The notes below the pieces were generated by a model, which did no database searches, was not told the origin of the DNA, and was given only the letters and a program-made list of their open reading frames with translations. The position numbers and the translations under genes were made by a program. Shown here piece after piece: positions 25,322-33,086 of a stretch of DNA of 54,032 nucleotides. The DNA is from Candidatus Zixiibacteriota bacterium (lineage in GTDB: Bacteria > Zixibacteria > MSB-5A5 > GN15 > PGXB01). The stretch is from positions 1 to 54,032 of the forward strand of contig JAFGAL010000016.1 in assembly GCA_016933695.1 (NCBI GenBank), written 5' to 3'. Every line of letters begins with the position of its first letter. Position 1 is the stretch's first letter.

Positions 25322-27070
25322 TTACCAGGTTAACAGCCAATAGCTTTGATTCGGCACGGTCACCCGTTCCCGCAGAACCGTCCCGTTGGCAAGCGTGATA
25401 GTAATTTCATAGTGTGACGTATCCGGAACAAGAACCGAGGACGGCATCAGATCGAGTGCGAAATAGCCGAACTCGTCGGTAGTCGTGGAGCGTTCCAACG
25501 GTGTGATAATGGCACTCGTGTACCGTGAAACGCCAACCGGCAATCGCGCCGCCACGACCGCGTCAACCTCCGGTTTTCCGGTGATATCATAAAGAAATCC
25601 GTACACCCGACACAGCACCGGACTGGCTGGTGCACCGGGATCGAAGGCGGTCCCGTATACGGTATCAATTCCCGTCCCGGCAACCGACAGCGTGTCGCAA
25701 CCGGCAAACGTGTACCCGGGCGCAAACGCAATCAGCACCACCGTGTCGGCATCCAGATGAAAACGGCACTGCCCCCGATCATCCCCGACACCATGAGCCA
25801 AAAGCGTGCTTTGATCCGGCGGCCGCACCGTCATCCGCACCCCGGGGATCGGTTGATCCAAAAGACTATCATACGCGATCACGGTTCGAAGATACATTCC
25901 CCCTCCCGTGCCAACCGCACTGACTTCGGCATCAAGATGCCGCCCGAATGATCCTGTGCCGGTGTGGTTTTTCTGCGGTGTATTCCAAACCCAGCGGGCA
26001 ATCGACGCGGAATCGCCACTCCCCCCGGTTTCGGTGCGATTGGAGTCAACTGATCCCCCGGTGATTTCCCGCGTAGTATAGGTCCAGATATTCTCGGCAC
26101 TTAAACCGGATGCGGCGCCCTGTGAGGAATCGAAGTACGATGCCGTAAACAACCGGGCATGGAATGTCGAGTCGGCGTAATTGGCGGAATCGAAACGCGC
26201 GTTAAAATCCCTTCCGCTCGAAGCAAAGATGTTAACGCCATCGGATTTGTGTGACAGAATAAACAAACCGTCGCCGCCCTCGCCGCCGCTCATAATTTCC
26301 ATGCCCCGACCGGTGCCCATTACCCCATCGCATTCCACCCGCAGTCCCGGCGCATTGCCATAGGCGGTAATATGCGCGCCGTAACCGCCGCTATAGCCGC
26401 TTCGAATCTCCACTCCCGGCCCGGTGCCGTATCCCAGTGCCGCCAGGGCAGTATCGCCGTTGATGGTTCCGCGCAGGTGAAGTCCCCGCAGGCGCAGAAT
26501 CGAATCGGTCGATGTGAACCGCACGTTGCCGACCCAGTCATCCTGCGATTGCAGGCTGTCCAGCGCCGCCAGCAACGAATCGATCACCAGATGCAGACTG
26601 TCGACCGCTTTCCGGGCAAAGCTGGCGGAATCAAGTGAACTTTCCAGCGGGGCATTGACCACCTGAAATGTTCCCATATAGGTCGACAGCAATTCGGCGG
26701 AAGTGTTATCATCGACCGTCAGGATATAGGTATACACGCCGTTGACCGGGGCATTGCCGTCCAGCACCGCGACCCGCTCGGTATAGATATACGAACAGCC
26801 ACCATTGAAGTCCTCCCAGTCGCACCCGGTGATACTCGTGTCATCATACGCCAGTGAATCCCTGTACGCGACACTCCCCCCCGGATAAAACACCACGATG
26901 TACACCGAATCCCCCGCACTCAGGTCGACCGCATTGCCGACCGAATCGAGCACCATGAAGGGAATGGACAGCGTATCCCGCGCCGCGGCGTTGGTGACAA
27001 TCACGCTTCCCCGACCGATACCCGTCATCAATAGCATCGCCAGAAACACCGCAAGAACTACCCGTTTCAT
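25322..27070 (-). CDS. Secreted protein with beta-helix-like core, in the phage cassette
   Basis: 582 residues with a clear signal peptide (MKRVVLAVFLAMLLMTGIGRGS). Its ATG overlaps the stop of the upstream gene. Residues about 30-150 are beta-rich. A short coiled stretch (about 150-180, 'DSLHLVIDSLLAALDSLQSQ') leads into about 190-300 with repeated glycine-rich turns ('GPGVEIRSGYSGGYGAHITAYG', cut here for length), as in right-handed beta-helices of tail fibres. Two carboxypeptidase-regulatory-like domains follow (about 385-570, 'VYGFLYDITGKPEVDAVV'). It could be a receptor-binding fibre, but the Sec signal is unusual for a virion protein. Function unknown. Confidence 0.6.
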   Translation of the reverse strand: MKRVVLAVFLAMLLMTGIGRGSVIVTNAAARDTLSIPFMVLDSVGNAVDLSAGDSVYIVVFYPGGSVAYRDSLAYDDTSITGCDWEDFNGGCSYIYTERVAVLDGNAPVNGVYTYILTVDDNTSAELLSTYMGTFQVVNAPLESSLDSASFARKAVDSLHLVIDSLLAALDSLQSQDDWVGNVRFTSTDSILRLRGLHLRGTINGDTALAALGYGTGPGVEIRSGYSGGYGAHITAYGNAPGLRVECDGVMGTGRGMEIMSGGEGGDGLFILSHKSDGVNIFASSGRDFNARFDSANYADSTFHARLFTASYFDSSQGAASGLSAENIWTYTTREITGGSVDSNRTETGGSGDSASIARWVWNTPQKNHTGTGSFGRHLDAEVSAVGTGGGMYLRTVIAYDSLLDQPIPGVRMTVRPPDQSTLLAHGVGDDRGQCRFHLDADTVVLIAFAPGYTFAGCDTLSVAGTGIDTVYGTAFDPGAPASPVLCRVYGFLYDITGKPEVDAVVAARLPVGVSRYTSAIITPLERSTTTDEFGYFALDLMPSSVLVPDTSHYEITITLANGTVLRERVTVPNQSYWLLTW

Positions 27071-27816
27071 TGCCCCTCCTCTTTTTGATATGGCATAACC
27101 TGCGACCAGATCGCCGACGAATCATCCGCGGTGATGAAGACCCGGCCGGATAACAGACGACGGCGGCGCAACGGTGGTCCTGACGGCTCCGGCGATCCGG
27201 GCGTGTAGGAAATGTACAATTCAGGGCGGCGGCTTTCGTTGGTCGCCTCGCGGGAGTTGACTGTGGTGCTGTACGACGCCTGAATCAGCAGACCGTAATT
27301 GTCACCATCCACCCAGCCTTGCACTATCGCCGTGAGTCCGCCCTCGGAACCGGACGCAATGAACACATCGCTGTCATAGGTATCCGGCGTGACGGTCGAC
27401 GTGTCGCACCAGGAACCGGTGCAGGAGTCGAAATCCCCGCCGCCGGACATCCAGGCCACGCCGGATTGCGCGGAATCCCATGACACCTCAGTCTCGGCAA
27501 AAGCCCGGGTCAAGGGTGCGATATACAGGTACTCCCCGGCGACATTGGCATGCACGTTCAAGGTCAGTTCCGCCGAATCGATCGTTCCGCTGATACCGGA
27601 CAGATCGAAACACATCAGGGAATTGCGATGGTTGTCGATTGCCAGAACCGCCGAAGCACCGTAATTGGTGGTCGATGCCCAATGGTACACATAGGCATCG
27701 GCCATATTGTCGTAGCCAAGCATTACTTCCGCCGCCGAAACGGTCGAGAACCACCCGACCGCAATCATCAGGCATACCAGAATGCCGGGGATCTCACTTT
27801 TTGCTATCGCATTCAT
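27067..27816 (-). CDS. Secreted DNRLRE-domain protein in the phage cassette
   Basis: 249 residues from the ATG at 27816; a GTG at 27831 is possible but has no ribosome site and would overlap the previous gene. The signal peptide contains 'GILVCLMIAVGWFSTVSA'. The mature part shows the DNRLRE/CBM-like beta-sandwich pattern: 'ADAYVYHWASTTNYGAS', 'RNSLMCFDLSGISG', 'SAELTLNVHA', 'TEVSWDSAQSGVAWMSGG', 'IVQGWVDGDNYGLLIQ'. These domains are found in secreted host proteins and bind surfaces or sugars. It ends with a proline-rich tail. ATGA coupling with the next gene indicates they are made together. Confidence 0.68.
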   Translation of the reverse strand: MNAIAKSEIPGILVCLMIAVGWFSTVSAAEVMLGYDNMADAYVYHWASTTNYGASAVLAIDNHRNSLMCFDLSGISGTIDSAELTLNVHANVAGEYLYIAPLTRAFAETEVSWDSAQSGVAWMSGGGDFDSCTGSWCDTSTVTPDTYDSDVFIASGSEGGLTAIVQGWVDGDNYGLLIQASYSTTVNSREATNESRRPELYISYTPGSPEPSGPPLRRRRLLSGRVFITADDSSAIWSQVMPYQKEEGQ

Positions 27817-27820
27817 GGCA

Positions 27821-28093
27821 TCACATCTCACTTTTTTTCGATTTGGCCTTGTGGTCGTTTTCGGTTTTGCCCGGAAGTTCCCTTTTACGCAGGCTGTCGA
27901 TCATATTCCAGAAATCCTGTTCGGATTTTCCTGCAACCGACAATTTGCGCTTTAATTCGATTACTTTCAAAAGATCACCCACTTTCGGTTGTTTTTCGTT
28001 TTTGGTTATGGCATCAAAGAGCAGGTTGCGCAAATCCTGAAGAATATCCAGATCACTCATTTGAGCGGTTGTTTTGACACTTGTATCGCCCAT
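27821..28093 (-). CDS. Small charged helical protein of the cassette
   Basis: 90 residues from the ATG at 28093 (MGDTSVKTT), two bases after the upstream stop. It is helical and rich in Lys, Glu and Asp: 'LDILQDLRNLLFDAI', 'KVGDLLKVIELKRKLSVAGK', ending in a basic 'KAKSKKSEM'. It resembles small terminase-subunit-like or scaffold proteins in size and composition only. No family recognised. A role as small terminase is a guess, as no other gene in the cassette offers that subunit. Confidence 0.5.
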   Translation of the reverse strand: MGDTSVKTTAQMSDLDILQDLRNLLFDAITKNEKQPKVGDLLKVIELKRKLSVAGKSEQDFWNMIDSLRKRELPGKTENDHKAKSKKSEM

Positions 28094-28094
28094 G

Positions 28095-28466
28095 TCACCA
28101 TCCCATCTCGAATACAAACAAATCGACCGTTACCGGGCCGATCGCCGAGGGATCGCGGGCGATACGAAATCCATGGTCGGATTCCTCGCCGAGAACAAAA
28201 GCGCCGTGCACCGAACGAGGCCGAATCAACACGCGCGGCGAATTGATGCTTTCCGGCAGGTGATTGCCCCGCCAGTCGACCAGATCGGCAAAGACCACCT
28301 GCTGTTCGGCGCCGCCGATTGTCGACGATCCGAACAGCAGTCGCCCTTCGGACTCCACGTTTTCCACTCCGAGATAAAACACCTCGGCGTCGTTTTCCAG
28401 CCCCCAGACCGTAAAATCGGGAACGACCCAGAGTCGTCGCCCCCGCAAGTATGCCAGTGATTGCAT
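28095..28466 (-). CDS. Cassette protein of unknown function
   Basis: 123 residues, mainly beta-strand by composition ('RRLWVVPDFTVWGLENDAEVFYLG', cut for length), no signal peptide and no transmembrane segment. No family is recognised. It lies between the adaptor-like protein and a small helical protein, 15 bases after the former, where phages often encode head-tail completion or minor structural proteins. Confidence 0.55.
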   Translation of the reverse strand: MQSLAYLRGRRLWVVPDFTVWGLENDAEVFYLGVENVESEGRLLFGSSTIGGAEQQVVFADLVDWRGNHLPESINSPRVLIRPRSVHGAFVLGEESDHGFRIARDPSAIGPVTVDLFVFEMGW

Positions 28467-28481
28467 GTCGTCACCCGCTTT

Positions 28482-29294
28482 CTAAGAGCGCACCGGCGGT
28501 TTAAGCCGGGTCGCGCTTTTGCGTAAGGTCTTCATTAACGCCTCATAATCACGGCGATAATTCTCGGCCAGCGATAACCATGCCGTGGTGTGTTGCGCCG
28601 CCGATCCGGTTCCGTCCGAAACGAATCCCGCCGCCGCCCGGCACACCAGCGACACCGCCAGAAACGTGGTCGCGGTCTGCAAGGTTTGATCGTTGCCGAG
28701 TCGCAATGCCTGGTCGATCTGGCTGTCGATAATGGCATCCGCTTCAGCCACCGCCGCGGAGATGATCTCATCCTCTTCGCCCGTTAATGCTGACTGAAAA
28801 TCCGCCAGTACCGACTGGTCGGATTGAATCGCACTCCCGGACAGCCGTCGTACCCGACCGGAGTTGTAGTCGACCTGGTAATCGGTCCCTTCGACATAGG
28901 GGACATGATAGAAATACCAGATCACCACGTTACCGTCCGGCGGAATAGCTCCGTCCGAGAGACGCGTCAGGACGCCTCGCCCGACATCGATGCAGTAATC
29001 GACATTCTCCACATACACCGTGCCGAGTGAGGAATCCGACGCCACCGCCACCGATGACCGCACCAGACGGGAATGCGACAAGGCCATGGCCGTTTCATCG
29101 AAACCGATCTCTTCATGAGTGGGAAGCACACTGCGAACCGCCTTGATAATCAGGCTGTTCGAACGAATACCTCGTCCCGGAAGCGTTTTCCAGTCCAGAC
29201 CGGACAAAACCAGCGGGTAGTCCTCGTAGGTTCCGGCGACGGCATCATCGATGCGTATGTGGCGTTTGACCAGATTGGTATTGGTATATGACAT
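28482..29294 (-). CDS. Head-tail adaptor-like protein
   Basis: 270 residues. The N-terminal two thirds are beta-rich ('VYVENVDYCIDVGRGVLTRLSDG', 'YQVDYNSGRVRRLSG'), with phrases often seen in phage structural proteins. The C-terminal third is helical, 'DAIIDSQIDQALRLG' then 'FLAVSLVCRAAAG' and 'SLAENYRRDYEALMKTLRK'. This resembles the helical bundle of head-completion adaptors (gp6/DUF1320-like). It starts one base after the propeller gene ends. Identity is moderate; the fusion with a beta domain is unusual. Confidence 0.5.
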   Translation of the reverse strand: MSYTNTNLVKRHIRIDDAVAGTYEDYPLVLSGLDWKTLPGRGIRSNSLIIKAVRSVLPTHEEIGFDETAMALSHSRLVRSSVAVASDSSLGTVYVENVDYCIDVGRGVLTRLSDGAIPPDGNVVIWYFYHVPYVEGTDYQVDYNSGRVRRLSGSAIQSDQSVLADFQSALTGEEDEIISAAVAEADAIIDSQIDQALRLGNDQTLQTATTFLAVSLVCRAAAGFVSDGTGSAAQHTTAWLSLAENYRRDYEALMKTLRKSATRLKPPVRS

Positions 29295-29295
29295 C

Positions 29296-30711
29296 TTATT
29301 GCTCCATCAGTACCAGCGCCTCGGCATTGGGCACGGAGGTGATCTGTGTGCCGACCGGCGCCGTCGTGAACGATGCTGATACCGCGATCCGAATCCAGTA
29401 CAACCGCCGGTTGTTCACCGGGCACGGTTGCCAGTCCGACGGGAGGGATTGATAGTCGTCCCAGAGAAGCAGTTCCCGATTCGGGCTGTCCAGATGACAC
29501 GCGCCTCCGCTTGGAGTGAAACTGACCCAGTCCTGACCGTTGAAATACTGCCAGAGCACCGTCCCCCCTACACCGGAACTCGCCAGCAGGATTTTCACAT
29601 AGTGAAACGGACGGCCGTGCCCGATATACATCGCGTCGCCGACGTTCTGCACCATTGCCGATGATTCGCCATGACAGATGTCGCCGGAAACGCTGTCGCC
29701 TGCCGCCGACGTCAGATCGTCGTATGTTCCCGAAGCCGCATGGTAGCACAGCACGCCATCCAGCGCCACTTTGCCGTTATCGAGAACCAGAGGAGTACTG
29801 AAGCTGTCGGTCAGGCGTCGGCTGTACACCGCCTGACTCTGCCCTGAACCGAACTCACGCAGATAGGTGACATACGGCGTATTCTTGAAGTATGTGATCT
29901 GCGGGAAATCTCCGGCGACAGAATCGATTTCGACAATACCACTCCAACTGACTCCGTCGAATTCGCGGAACCGAATTGCATTGTCATCATATGCCACCCC
30001 AAGCTGACCGTTTCGCGAAATGGAAGCGTCGAAATTGTGATCCAGCGCCGTGCCCCCGGCCAGTTCGACCGCGCCATCCCAGACGCCTCCGTCCGCATGC
30101 CGTCGCCTGCAGGCCAGAACCGTCCCTCCCAGCGTATACAGGACATATAAGTACGAACCGAAAGTCAGGCATTTGGCATAGGCCGACGACGCTCCGGAAG
30201 TCAGTGTTTCACCGGCATCCGATGCCCCGACACCCCAGGAGACGCCGTTATCGGCGGATGATTTCACATTTAGATACGCCGATCCGGAAACTATCCGTGT
30301 CCACGCCACCCACAGGTGTCCCGATACATCCAGTGCCAGCGAGGGATAATAGTTGTCGTCGCTGCTGTATATCGTCCGCAATGTTTCCGCGGTCCAACCG
30401 CCGCCGGAAAACCCCAGACGCCGACAGACCAGGTCATGGGTGCTGTTCAGCGTATACACGCAGAACACATGACCGGTATTGTCCATCACGGCGTCGAACG
30501 TGAAATCCGCGCAATCGGAGAGTATCACCGACGGTGTACTCCAGACCGTATAGGGGAAATCGGCATAACTCAGTTTGATTTCCGACGACGACGTTTGCAT
30601 CAAAATCACCATCCGTCCCGCGTGCGGGCCGGTCGTAACCTTGAACACGTTGATCCCCGGACTGATTCCAGCCTTGAAGGCCGCCGTGCTGTTTGTTAAA
30701 TATGTACGCAT
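29296..30711 (-). CDS. Beta-propeller protein of the phage cassette
   Basis: 471 residues with no signal peptide. Residues about 10-330 have sialidase/BNR-like blades ('GHVFCVYTLNSTHDLVCRRLG', 'GHLWVAWTRIVSGSAYLN', 'KSSADNGVSWGVGAS', 'GQLGVAYDDNAIRFREFDG'), each cut here for length. The C-terminal part contains 'GGTVLWQYFNGQDWVSFTPSGG' and 'NRRLYWIRIAVSASF', a beta-sandwich often seen in phage and secreted proteins. It lies directly downstream of the major capsid gene, where a neck, tail-fibre or head-fibre protein is expected. Function is inferred from position only. Confidence 0.55.
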   Translation of the reverse strand: MRTYLTNSTAAFKAGISPGINVFKVTTGPHAGRMVILMQTSSSEIKLSYADFPYTVWSTPSVILSDCADFTFDAVMDNTGHVFCVYTLNSTHDLVCRRLGFSGGGWTAETLRTIYSSDDNYYPSLALDVSGHLWVAWTRIVSGSAYLNVKSSADNGVSWGVGASDAGETLTSGASSAYAKCLTFGSYLYVLYTLGGTVLACRRRHADGGVWDGAVELAGGTALDHNFDASISRNGQLGVAYDDNAIRFREFDGVSWSGIVEIDSVAGDFPQITYFKNTPYVTYLREFGSGQSQAVYSRRLTDSFSTPLVLDNGKVALDGVLCYHAASGTYDDLTSAAGDSVSGDICHGESSAMVQNVGDAMYIGHGRPFHYVKILLASSGVGGTVLWQYFNGQDWVSFTPSGGACHLDSPNRELLLWDDYQSLPSDWQPCPVNNRRLYWIRIAVSASFTTAPVGTQITSVPNAEALVLMEQ

Positions 30712-30754
30712 GGTTATAGTGCCGGCCCGGCGATTTGCCGGGCCGATTCCTTGT

Positions 30755-31858
30755 TTAGGTGTGCACCGTATCGAGTACGACCGATGCTTCCCGGATTACT
30801 TTGGCGTACGCCACCGCTTCGGAGATGACCGCTTCTTCGAACCGTTGTTCGATGATCTTGTCATACTCGACCATCAGCGGTTGCGTAACCACTTCCTCGA
30901 TCGCGAAGCGCGCATCCAGCCCGATCACCAGGTCGGCGGGGGTGTCGTCGCATCGCACCAGTGTGGCGCCCAGCGGGCTGAACAACTCGCCCTTGTTCTG
31001 AAACCGGAATCCCGCCAGTGGATCCTTGAATTCATCGAGGGTCAGGATCGTTTTCAGATTGCCGACGTCGCAGATCAGGGTGTTCAGCTCGAACGGCGCG
31101 AATTCCGCCCAGAGTGAGATCAAATCGTCATAGGCCAGCGTCCCCGACGATGCCGAGTTGATTTTCTCGGCGGCGTTGTCGTTGCCGTCGCCGTTGATCA
31201 GGCAATCGACCACCAGCGCGATTTTGTCGGTCTGCAGGCGAAACCCGATGTACCATAACAGCACCCGGAACTGCGCGGTGGTGCGGTACCGAAGCGCCTT
31301 GTAACTCGCTTTCAATCCCAGACCGTACTCCGGAACATTGATGCTGTGGTTCTGTTCGGTCACCAGTAATTGCGGAATTTCGCTTCCCTCGCCGATCGGC
31401 CGCAGAGACAGTCTCGCGGCGGGCGACGTGTCGATATGGAACGGCGTGTAGCGATTGGTGGCGACCGTCGTGGTGGCGGCGATCAACGCCGATAGCTCCG
31501 GCCGCATCGCCTGCCCCTTTTTGATTTCCCGCATGATAAATTCCGGCATCAGACTCGGGGCCTTATGGTAAAACAGCTCCACCGTAGTCGGATGTTTGCC
31601 GCCCAGACGGATTCCCGCCAGCGCCAGCTGGCGTTCGAACGCATCGAGCGGGCAGTTCGACGGGGTCGGGTCGTACTCCTCGGTTTCGAGAAGTTCGCTC
31701 AGCGTCAGGCCGCGCGTTTCGGCCTCAAGGTACATATCGCGATCGACCTTGATTTCGCCACTGCGCGACAAATCGACCGGCCCCGAAATTTCACGCTCCG
31801 CCAGGTCGCGTGACTGTCGCTGGAATGCGGGCATGTGCATAAACGTCATCATATCCAT
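30755..31858 (-). CDS. Major capsid protein (HK97-fold type)
   Basis: 367 residues from the ATG at 31858, seven bases after GAGGAG. No signal peptide. Charged helical N-terminal region ('QSRDLAEREISGPVDLSR', 'TRGLTLSELLETEEYDP'), then a central domain with 'TVATNRYTPFHIDTSPAARLS' and 'ALRYRTTAQFRVLLWYIGFRLQTDKIALVVDCLINGD', and a late segment 'DLVIGLDARFAIEEVVTQPLMVEYDKIIEQRFEEAVISEAVAYAKV', both quoted in parts. These are the spine-helix and P-domain features of HK97-like capsids that act without cleavage. It follows the capsid-cement gene by 11 bases. Confidence rests on pattern and position. Confidence 0.75.
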   Translation of the reverse strand: MDMMTFMHMPAFQRQSRDLAEREISGPVDLSRSGEIKVDRDMYLEAETRGLTLSELLETEEYDPTPSNCPLDAFERQLALAGIRLGGKHPTTVELFYHKAPSLMPEFIMREIKKGQAMRPELSALIAATTTVATNRYTPFHIDTSPAARLSLRPIGEGSEIPQLLVTEQNHSINVPEYGLGLKASYKALRYRTTAQFRVLLWYIGFRLQTDKIALVVDCLINGDGNDNAAEKINSASSGTLAYDDLISLWAEFAPFELNTLICDVGNLKTILTLDEFKDPLAGFRFQNKGELFSPLGATLVRCDDTPADLVIGLDARFAIEEVVTQPLMVEYDKIIEQRFEEAVISEAVAYAKVIREASVVLDTVHT

Positions 31859-31869
31859 AACGGTTCTCC

Positions 31870-32292
31870 TCAGTTTAGCAGGATGGTGCAATCAGTGGTG
31901 CCGTTGACTTCCAGCACCGTTCCCCGTGCAATCGTTCCGCCGGCGGGATCGTCCCCGGTCAAAGCCGGAGCCTGTTTGACCGTACCGCCGACGCCCCCGA
32001 CTACCCGGTTGCCGATTTCGGGATACGTCGTGGTAATGGGCAAGCGGCAAACCCCGCCGATCTGCACCGTCGCCAGGCGTTCGCCGTTGTCGGCATCGGT
32101 CAAACTCAATGCCATCAGCCGCCCCAATACCTGCGAACCGTTGGTGCACGGTCCGACTTCATAATCACCCGTCAGGGTGACCGCCGCACCGATATCGGCG
32201 TCCGTGAGATCGTCGCTGTCGGCGGTCTGATGAATCGCAAACGTCGCCGTCAGCGGGGCTATCATGTCCAGATTTTGTTCTCGAATCGCCAT
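31870..32292 (-). CDS. Capsid decoration/cement protein (DUF2190-like)
   Basis: 140 residues, all beta-rich: 'DADIGAAVTLTGDYEVGPC', 'GSQVLGRLMALSLTDADNG', 'ATVQIGGVCRLPITT', 'GGTIARGTVLEVNG'. The 'G..V.G.v' pattern matches small capsid-stabilising proteins that sit next to the major capsid gene. Located immediately upstream of the capsid gene in the same operon. The 78 bases before it contain no gene but include a good ribosome site (AAGGAAAAAGGG). Confidence 0.65.
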   Translation of the reverse strand: MAIREQNLDMIAPLTATFAIHQTADSDDLTDADIGAAVTLTGDYEVGPCTNGSQVLGRLMALSLTDADNGERLATVQIGGVCRLPITTTYPEIGNRVVGGVGGTVKQAPALTGDDPAGGTIARGTVLEVNGTTDCTILLN

Positions 32293-32370
32293 TCCCTTTT
32301 TCCTTTCGTATGGTTCATTTCACGACCGGGGGATTCCCCGCATGGTCAGGGGGCGCGACACCCCGCACGG

Positions 32371-32781
32371 TTACAACTTGTGTTCTTGCCAGCTGTTTAT
32401 GCCGTTTTCATATTGTGCCCGGGCATATGTGAAACTGCCGGGGAAACACGTCCGGAACCGCGCCGCGGTCCGGGCATACAATGCAATCAACTGCGCGGCG
32501 TTCCACTCCTGCGTTACCCCGGCCAGCAAAGCCGCGGTTTCGGCGTCGCTGTCATCATGACGACACGCCAGCATGGCCTTGAGCATGCCAAGGATCCGAT
32601 CGCGGTAGTCTTTCTTCATTAGCGCCAACTCAACCCGCAGAGCCGGGCTGTCACAGATCATCCGGCGCATGTCGTCAAGCGATATCGCCAACGCATCGAA
32701 ATCAATCATTTCGAGGGTATCGCTTTTAAGACCGGTTATTACCTGCTCGAGGCTGGTCATAATTTGCGTTTCCGTATTCAC
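32371..32781 (-). CDS. Cassette helical protein of unknown function
   Basis: 136 residues, almost wholly alpha-helical, no signal or membrane segment: 'TSLEQVITGLKSDTLEMIDF', 'LRVELALMKKDYRDRILGML', 'AAQLIALYARTAARFRTCF'. The start overlaps the upstream gene by ATGA. Not recognised; position before the cement and capsid genes would fit a scaffold or minor head protein. Confidence 0.55.
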   Translation of the reverse strand: MNTETQIMTSLEQVITGLKSDTLEMIDFDALAISLDDMRRMICDSPALRVELALMKKDYRDRILGMLKAMLACRHDDSDAETAALLAGVTQEWNAAQLIALYARTAARFRTCFPGSFTYARAQYENGINSWQEHKL

Positions 32782-33086
32782 TTTTTGTCTCCCTTGTTAT
32801 CTGTCAGACAGGATTCAATCCGACTCAGCCGCGATTCGACCGTGGTCCGGAATTCATGAAAATCGTCCTTGTTGATCAACCCCTCGCTGATCATCACCTC
32901 CATCCGCGCCAAACGGCAGTCCAATGCCTCCACCAGAGCCGCTTCGGCCTTCTCCGCCAACTGCACCCGGATTCCGCCGATAGTGGTGAAATACGCCGCC
33001 GCCATCCCCAGCAAAACGACAATGAAATTCACCAGAGGTCGGCTTAACAGGTCATGCCATGCCATGGTGTTGTTTGCATCGTTCAT
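32778..33086 (-). CDS. Small membrane protein with coiled coil, phage cassette
   Basis: 102 residues from the ATG at 33086, which overlaps the stop of the protease-fusion gene (ATGA). One transmembrane helix (about residues 15-35, 'LVNFIVVLLGMAAAYFTTIGG') is followed by a long charged helix with heptad character ('AEKAEAALVEALDCRLARMEVM' in parts, then 'FRTTVESRLSRIESCLTDN'). It is a possible second holin or spanin-like protein, or a membrane anchor for the particle. A membrane protein between head genes is unusual. Confidence 0.6.
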   Translation of the reverse strand: MNDANNTMAWHDLLSRPLVNFIVVLLGMAAAYFTTIGGIRVQLAEKAEAALVEALDCRLARMEVMISEGLINKDDFHEFRTTVESRLSRIESCLTDNKGDKK

